A stretch of DNA of 64,000 nucleotides from Paenibacillus aceris. Its GTDB lineage: Bacteria > Bacillota > Bacilli > Paenibacillales > NBRC-103111. Below the pieces are notes generated by a model. The model worked only from the letters and a program-made list of their open reading frames with translations. It had not been told where the DNA came from and made no database searches. How positions within the stretch are numbered: the first letter of the stretch is position 1; every line of letters starts with the position of its first letter. The DNA lies in contig NZ_JAGGKV010000001.1 of NCBI RefSeq assembly GCF_017874035.1, positions 744,001 to 808,000 on the forward strand. Reading direction: 5' to 3'. Position numbers and translations under genes: made by a program. Of this stretch, positions 60,046-64,000 are shown in pieces.

Positions 60046-60528
60046 ATTCTTACACTTGAGAAAATCGAACAGATTGAAGCTGGTTGTCCAAATCCGCAAG
60101 ACGCCATTATTATCCGCCTGCTCGCCGAGGGCATTGAGGCTCATGAAATTGTTTATTTGAAAAAGAGCGCCTTAGACGCAAAAAAGCAACTACTTACGGT
60201 CACGGATGCCTTTGGGGCCAAAAGACATGTCCACATATCAAGAAGATGCGTCGAATTGTTTCAAACCGCTTTGGAACAAACCAAATATGTCGTGAATTGC
60301 GGCCATCCAACGAAACAAAAAATAGCCGATCTGCGGGCAAGCGACGATCTCATTAAAGTGAGCATGCACGACTTTATCGCGAATCGCTGCCTGATTACAC
60401 AGATGGATTGCGTCATTTTACGAACGATCTATATGCGCCTCCGGCAGCTGGCAGAAATGTTCGCTACACCGGAGCTTACATATTTAACTACGATCAAGCT
60501 TGAGATTAAACAATTAGCACATGCATAA
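60046..60528 (+). CDS. Hypothetical protein with unresolved start
   Basis: The frame is open from 60040 (after a TGA at 60037) to 60528 and reads protein-like throughout: TLEKIEQIEAGCPNPQDAII, then KKSALDAKKQLLTVTDAFGA and HISRRCVELFQTALEQTKYV. No ATG, GTG or TTG occurs before the TTG at 60157, which has no ribosome site, whereas GGGAAGGGAAG lies at 60025-60035. So either an ATT (60046) is used, or a base has been lost or gained near the start (an ATG at 59994 is open in another frame). A terminator follows. The family is unknown. Confidence 0.5.
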   Translation: MLTLEKIEQIEAGCPNPQDAIIIRLLAEGIEAHEIVYLKKSALDAKKQLLTVTDAFGAKRHVHISRRCVELFQTALEQTKYVVNCGHPTKQKIADLRASDDLIKVSMHDFIANRCLITQMDCVILRTIYMRLRQLAEMFATPELTYLTTIKLEIKQLAHA

Positions 60529-60533
60529 AATGG

Positions 60534-60559
60534 AAAAAGAGGCCCTCGGGCCTCTTTTT
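60534..60559. terminator. Bidirectional terminator between the orphan ORF and ROK kinase
   Basis: AAAAAGAGGCCC (60535-60546) pairs with GGGCCTCTTTTT around a 2-nt loop, followed by GTTTTACG. It serves both convergent genes. Confidence 0.88.
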
Positions 60560-60562
60560 GTT

Positions 60563-61534
60563 TTACGATGACTCATCATACTCCCATACCTGCAAAGCAG
60601 CGCCAATCATCCCGCTCCAATTTCCGCGATAGGCCTTCTCAATCCTGACGCCATCATGCATGGAAGGCATGGTTCTGGCGGCCATTTCTCGCCTTATGCC
60701 ATTCAGGAAACCGTCCCCCGCTTCAGCAACGCCGCCACCAATAATAATCAATTCGGGATTAAAGATATGAACAAGCGATGCCAAAGCCGAGCCAAGGACC
60801 GCTATCGTTTCCTCCATGACTTCGGCAGCCACCGGATCGCCGGACTGCCATCGCGAGAAAACCTCCCGCGAATCAATGGAAACTGGAGCCATACCCGCTG
60901 CAGCCAGCCTCTCGGTCATTCTTCGAGCAATGTTCGTGCCTGACGCATATTGCTCCAGGCAGCCTTTGCCTCCGCATAAGCAGGGCGTTCCGTTCCAATC
61001 GACCGAGAGATGGCCTAATTCCCCGCCTGCGCCCCAGCAGCCGTGTACAAGATGTCCATCAACAACAACGGCTCCGCCTACTCCTGTGCCCAGCGCCACG
61101 CACAGGAAATGATGAACCCCTTTGCCTGCGCCAAGGTGTTTCTCCGTCAAGGCCAGGACATTCACGTCATTGTCCACCGTGACGGGCAGCTGAAACTGCG
61201 CCTGCAGCAGCATCTTCAGCGGTGTTCCGGCATAGCCCGGAAGCAGCTCGGAGGCGGACCGGACTTGCCCGGCCGACCAGTCGATTTGACCCGCGCTGCC
61301 TACGCCGATGCCTTTATAGCGGAAACCGGGTTTGACCGCCTGAACCTCAGAGAGCAATTTCCGAATCGTCTGCGTTACTCGGTCTGCTGTGTTTAATTGC
61401 CCCGCCAGCGTAGGCAAACTGACCGTAAACAATACCTCCCCGAGCGAGCTGACCACGCCGGCATTCATCTTCGTGCCTCCGATGTCGACGCCGATTGCGT
61501 AATCCGAATCAGGATCAAATATGGCTGATTCCAT
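60563..61534 (-). CDS. ROK-family kinase, probably N-acetylmannosamine kinase
   Basis: A 323-residue protein with ATP-binding DIGGTK (17-22), catalytic Asp123 in VDNDVNVL, GELGH (171-175) and the zinc Cys set at 185, 187 and 192 (CLCGGKGCLEQ), all ROK marks. Glucokinase is possible, but the operon with nanE and nanA points to N-acetylmannosamine kinase (NanK). GGGGAGAA precedes the ATG; the gene follows nanE by 15 nt. Confidence 0.88.
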   Translation of the reverse strand: MESAIFDPDSDYAIGVDIGGTKMNAGVVSSLGEVLFTVSLPTLAGQLNTADRVTQTIRKLLSEVQAVKPGFRYKGIGVGSAGQIDWSAGQVRSASELLPGYAGTPLKMLLQAQFQLPVTVDNDVNVLALTEKHLGAGKGVHHFLCVALGTGVGGAVVVDGHLVHGCWGAGGELGHLSVDWNGTPCLCGGKGCLEQYASGTNIARRMTERLAAAGMAPVSIDSREVFSRWQSGDPVAAEVMEETIAVLGSALASLVHIFNPELIIIGGGVAEAGDGFLNGIRREMAARTMPSMHDGVRIEKAYRGNWSGMIGAALQVWEYDESS

Positions 61535-61549
61535 GGATTCTCCCCTTGC

Positions 61550-62233
61550 CTATGTTCGGCTCATCGCCTTGATGTATCGGGCCGTAATCAATTGCGGCCG
61601 GGTAATCGCGCTGCCGACAACGACATTGGCCGCTCCGCAGTCCAGCGCTCTCGCAGCTTCTTCAGGCGTCCAGATCCGCCCTTCTGCGACAACCGGGATC
61701 TTGACGGCCTCGCTTAGCTGCTGCAGCAGCTCAAAATCCGGTTCATCCGACTGCCGGCTGTAGGAGGTATACCCTGAAAGCGTGGTGCCGATCAAATCCA
61801 CGCCAAGGCGCTCTGCGGCAACTCCCTCTTCCAGCGTGGAAATATCCGCCATGACCGCTGCGCCCATCTTGTGCGCGAGGGCAATCATTGGTTTGACAGC
61901 TTCCAAACGGCCCTCACGATTCGTCACATCAAGTGCCACGATGTCTGCGCCAGCTAAGACGATTGCATTCACTTCATTCATCGTAGGCGTAATGAAGATC
62001 TCCAAGCCTGCGATTTCGCGTTTAATAAGGCCGATAACCGGCACGGACACTTCCTGTTTAATAGCCAAAATGTCGAACACGCCATTCGTCCGGATTCCGA
62101 CCGCGCCTGCTTCCACAGCGGCTCTGGCCATTTTGGCCATCGTATCTCCGCCCCGCAGCGGTTCATGAGGAAGCGCCTGACAAGATACGATCAGGCCTCT
62201 TCCGGGGAACAGCTCGCTTGATCTCTGTGTCAC
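61550..62233 (-). CDS. nanE: N-acetylmannosamine-6-phosphate 2-epimerase
   Basis: A 227-residue TIM-barrel enzyme with NanE marks: GLIVSCQALPHEPLRGGDTM, AKMARAAVEAGAVGIRTNG, IGLIKREIAG and VALDVTNREGRLEA, ending AEGRIWTPEEAARALDCGA. It converts ManNAc-6-P to GlcNAc-6-P in sialic-acid breakdown. A GTG at 62233 overlaps the nanA stop by 4 nt (GTGA), so they are translated in a coupled way. Confidence 0.95.
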   Translation of the reverse strand: MTQRSSELFPGRGLIVSCQALPHEPLRGGDTMAKMARAAVEAGAVGIRTNGVFDILAIKQEVSVPVIGLIKREIAGLEIFITPTMNEVNAIVLAGADIVALDVTNREGRLEAVKPMIALAHKMGAAVMADISTLEEGVAAERLGVDLIGTTLSGYTSYSRQSDEPDFELLQQLSEAVKIPVVAEGRIWTPEEAARALDCGAANVVVGSAITRPQLITARYIKAMSRT

Positions 62234-63156
62234 AGTCCGGCTCCTTTCGCTTGCGCAGCAAAGCTTAAAATTCGCTCGTTCAACGCATGAATACGGGGTA
62301 AATCCGTTTCAGCAACCGGCAGCAGCGGCAGTCTCGGCTCACCTGTGTCATACCCACGCAGCTTCAGAATTGCTTTGCAAGCGCCGTACAAGGACGGAAA
62401 TGACAATAACTCCACGATCAGTTCATTCACAATAAACTGCCATTTCAACGCGTCATCCATCCGTCCTTGCGCATAACATTTTTCAATGTGGAGGAAAAGC
62501 TCCGGCATAACCCCGTATGTACCGCCAATCCCACCATCTGCGCCAATGCTTCTTCCGGCCAAATACTGTTCATCCGGTCCGTTTAAAACGAGGAAATCTT
62601 CGCCTCCGGCCGCTTTGAACTGCTGAAGCTCGAACGTGCTCTCTGCGGAAATTTTGACGCCGATGACTTTTTCTTGAGCCGCCATTTTGGATAGCAGTCC
62701 TAGAGTTAACTGAAATCCCGTCGTTTGTGGGATATGGTAAATGATGAAAGGCAAATCCGTGCTATCGATGATCGCCTGCCAATGCGCCTCTACACTCGGT
62801 GCAGGCAAACGGTAATAGATCGCCGGGACGGCGGAAACCGCGTGCGCTCCGATTTTCTCCGCATGGATGGCAAGCTCCACGCTGTCTCGTGTGGCTGGAG
62901 CACCGACATGGGCGATGATTGTCAGCTCACTGCCCACTTCGCCAACAACAGCCTCGAGCATAAGCTTGCGCTCTGTCACGGATTGGAGCATTCCTTCGCC
63001 GGAACTCCCGCCTACGTACAATCCTTTGACGCCTGATTCGGCATAATACCTGGCTAATCGGCGAGCTGCTTCCAGATCAATTTCACCTGATGCGTTGTAA
63101 CAGGAATACATGGCGATAGTAATCCCTTTAAATCTATATAAATTATAGGAATTCAT
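62230..63156 (-). CDS. nanA: N-acetylneuraminate lyase (DapA/NanA family)
   Basis: A 308-residue class I aldolase: GGSSGEG (49-55), Tyr140 (FIIYHIPQTTGF) and the Schiff-base Lys168 (GVKISAE). GVKGLYVGGSSGEG and IYHIPQTTG match NanA rather than DapA. It splits sialic acid to ManNAc and pyruvate. GGAGG precedes the ATG. It is in a nan operon with nanE and the ROK kinase downstream and the ABC permease upstream. Confidence 0.9.
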   Translation of the reverse strand: MNSYNLYRFKGITIAMYSCYNASGEIDLEAARRLARYYAESGVKGLYVGGSSGEGMLQSVTERKLMLEAVVGEVGSELTIIAHVGAPATRDSVELAIHAEKIGAHAVSAVPAIYYRLPAPSVEAHWQAIIDSTDLPFIIYHIPQTTGFQLTLGLLSKMAAQEKVIGVKISAESTFELQQFKAAGGEDFLVLNGPDEQYLAGRSIGADGGIGGTYGVMPELFLHIEKCYAQGRMDDALKWQFIVNELIVELLSFPSLYGACKAILKLRGYDTGEPRLPLLPVAETDLPRIHALNERILSFAAQAKGAGL

Positions 63157-63204
63157 AGTATATATACCTCCGGTTTTGTAGGCTTTTGATAGGTATTGCC
63201 TTAT

Positions 63205-64000
63205 TTATCCTTTGACGGCACCCATCGTTATCCCCTGCGTAAATGCTTTCTGGAACACAAGGAAAATGGCAATCATAGGAACGGATGCCAGAGCGGCTCC
63301 TGCCATGAGGACGCCATAATTGGTCATAAATTCACTCTGTGTCGTCATCATAGATACGCCTAACGGCAATGTCATCATGGTAGTCGAGCGGATCATAATG
63401 AGTTGACTGAAGTAATCGTTCCAGGAAGCGATAAACGTGAAGATGGCAAGTGCCCCTAGAGCAGGCTTAAGCAAGGGTAAAATGATGGTGGAGAACAATC
63501 GGATCTCCGAACAGCCGTCCATTTTGGCCGCCTCAATCAACTCTCCTGGAATTGTCTGAGCGAACTGCTTCATCAAGAACACACCGAATGGCCAACCGAT
63601 CGCCGGCAAAATAAGCCCATAATACGTATTAACCCATCCGAAATCTGCCAACATCGTAAATAGCGGAACAAGAATAACTTGTTTCGGCAGCGCCATCGCC
63701 GCTATAAACATCGTGAAAATAATTTTGCGCCCAGGGAAAAGCTTCTTGGCAAGCACATAGCCGGCTGTCGAAGAAACAAGACAAACTGCGATCATTTCTA
63801 CAATAGAGATGATGAAACTGTTCAGCGTCCAACGCCAAATCGGATTCTTAAACAATTCCAGCCAATTGCTGAGCGTCGGTTTAAGCGGGAACCATTCCGG
63901 AGGGATCGCCGTGGCGACCGTCTGGATTTTGAATGCCCCCGTCATAATCCAATAAAAGGGAAAGATAAACACAATCGTAGAAATAATCAAAAGAACGGTC
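63205..64000 (-). CDS. Sugar ABC transporter permease, MalG type (partial at window end)
   Basis: At least 265 residues are visible; the 5' end lies beyond 64000. It has membrane helices and the EAA loop ([25 protein letters not shown]), ending TQGITMGAVKG. It is the last transporter gene before nanA, 48 nt away, so it probably imports sialic acid or a related sugar as part of a CUT1-type system. Confidence 0.9.
   Translation of the reverse strand, partial: TVLLIISTIVFIFPFYWIMTGAFKIQTVATAIPPEWFPLKPTLSNWLELFKNPIWRWTLNSFIISIVEMIAVCLVSSTAGYVLAKKLFPGRKIIFTMFIAAMALPKQVILVPLFTMLADFGWVNTYYGLILPAIGWPFGVFLMKQFAQTIPGELIEAAKMDGCSEIRLFSTIILPLLKPALGALAIFTFIASWNDYFSQLIMIRSTTMMTLPLGVSMMTTQSEFMTNYGVLMAGAALASVPMIAIFLVFQKAFTQGITMGAVKG

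Noticed and set aside
59994..60059. ATG at 59994 as start of the orphan ORF
   Set aside because: It is in another frame, ends at TGA near 60057 and has only a weak ribosome site; it would need a frameshift to join the ORF.

Overview
The window looks like a chromosomal segment of an endospore-forming, saprophytic Firmicute of the Paenibacillus type. The evidence is a SpoVA-type sporulation operon, YesM/YesN-style two-component systems beside CUT1 sugar importers that lack their own ATPase, strong AGGAGG ribosome sites, several GTG/TTG starts and many AraC regulators. The genus is an inference; there is no rRNA or other phylogenetic marker in the window. I saw no tRNA, rRNA, IS element, prophage or CRISPR array.

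Layout. 1-2.4 kb: end of a spore operon (spoVAD, spoVAC, a 2Duf-type membrane protein), a divergent DUF1657 gene and two mini-proteins. 2.4-3.8 kb: a papain-like protease and a gene-free stretch. 3.8-12.6 kb: a compact rhamnogalacturonan locus in the same order as B. subtilis yesMNOPQR-T. 12.7-14.7 kb: L-rhamnose mutarotase, then an MFS transporter whose mRNA leader carries a tiny peptide ORF and a hairpin over its ribosome site. 14.7-26.3 kb: mixed small operons (ThuA/SDR, rpiA, MocR/LysE, cupin, GH4 glycosidase with AraC, a frameshifted class III aminotransferase, PhyH dioxygenase with AraC), ending in hairpin-rich repeats. 26.6-29.9 kb: kduI-deoR-kduD-TIM-barrel cluster for unsaturated uronates. 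30-32.3 kb: GlcG-like, a small basic protein, a luciferase-like monooxygenase and a divergent HPr-like protein. 32.6-38 kb: a sugar-type ABC importer with an SsuD-like monooxygenase and a divergent AraC gene. 38.4-45.1 kb: response regulator, CUT1 importer and sensor kinase. 45.2-51 kb: L-fucose-type operon (fucU, fucI, rhaB/fucK-like kinase, fucA) with a divergent LacI repressor, followed by a 113-bp tandem repeat array. 52-53.4 kb: membrane protein and SDR. 53.8-57.5 kb: a self-contained Tat module (twin-arginine amine oxidase, exported RidA, TatA; divergent TnrA-like regulator and TatC). 57.6-60.5 kb: LysR, amino-acid permease and an orphan ORF. 60.6-64 kb: sialic-acid operon (permease, nanA, nanE, ROK kinase), cut by the window end.

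How it fits together. Most of the window serves stepwise use of plant and host glycans: pectin/RG-I (yes locus, kdu), rhamnose, fucose, alpha-galactosides and sialic acid. Each block has its own local regulator, and the importers presumably share an ATPase encoded elsewhere. The two most unusual pieces are the putative translational attenuator of the MFS pump (14575-14682) and the nitrogen-box-flanked Tat/amine oxidase/RidA module (53845-57517). The 113-bp array (50984-51530) is the most striking non-coding structure. All assignments come from reading the sequence; no database search or folding program was run.
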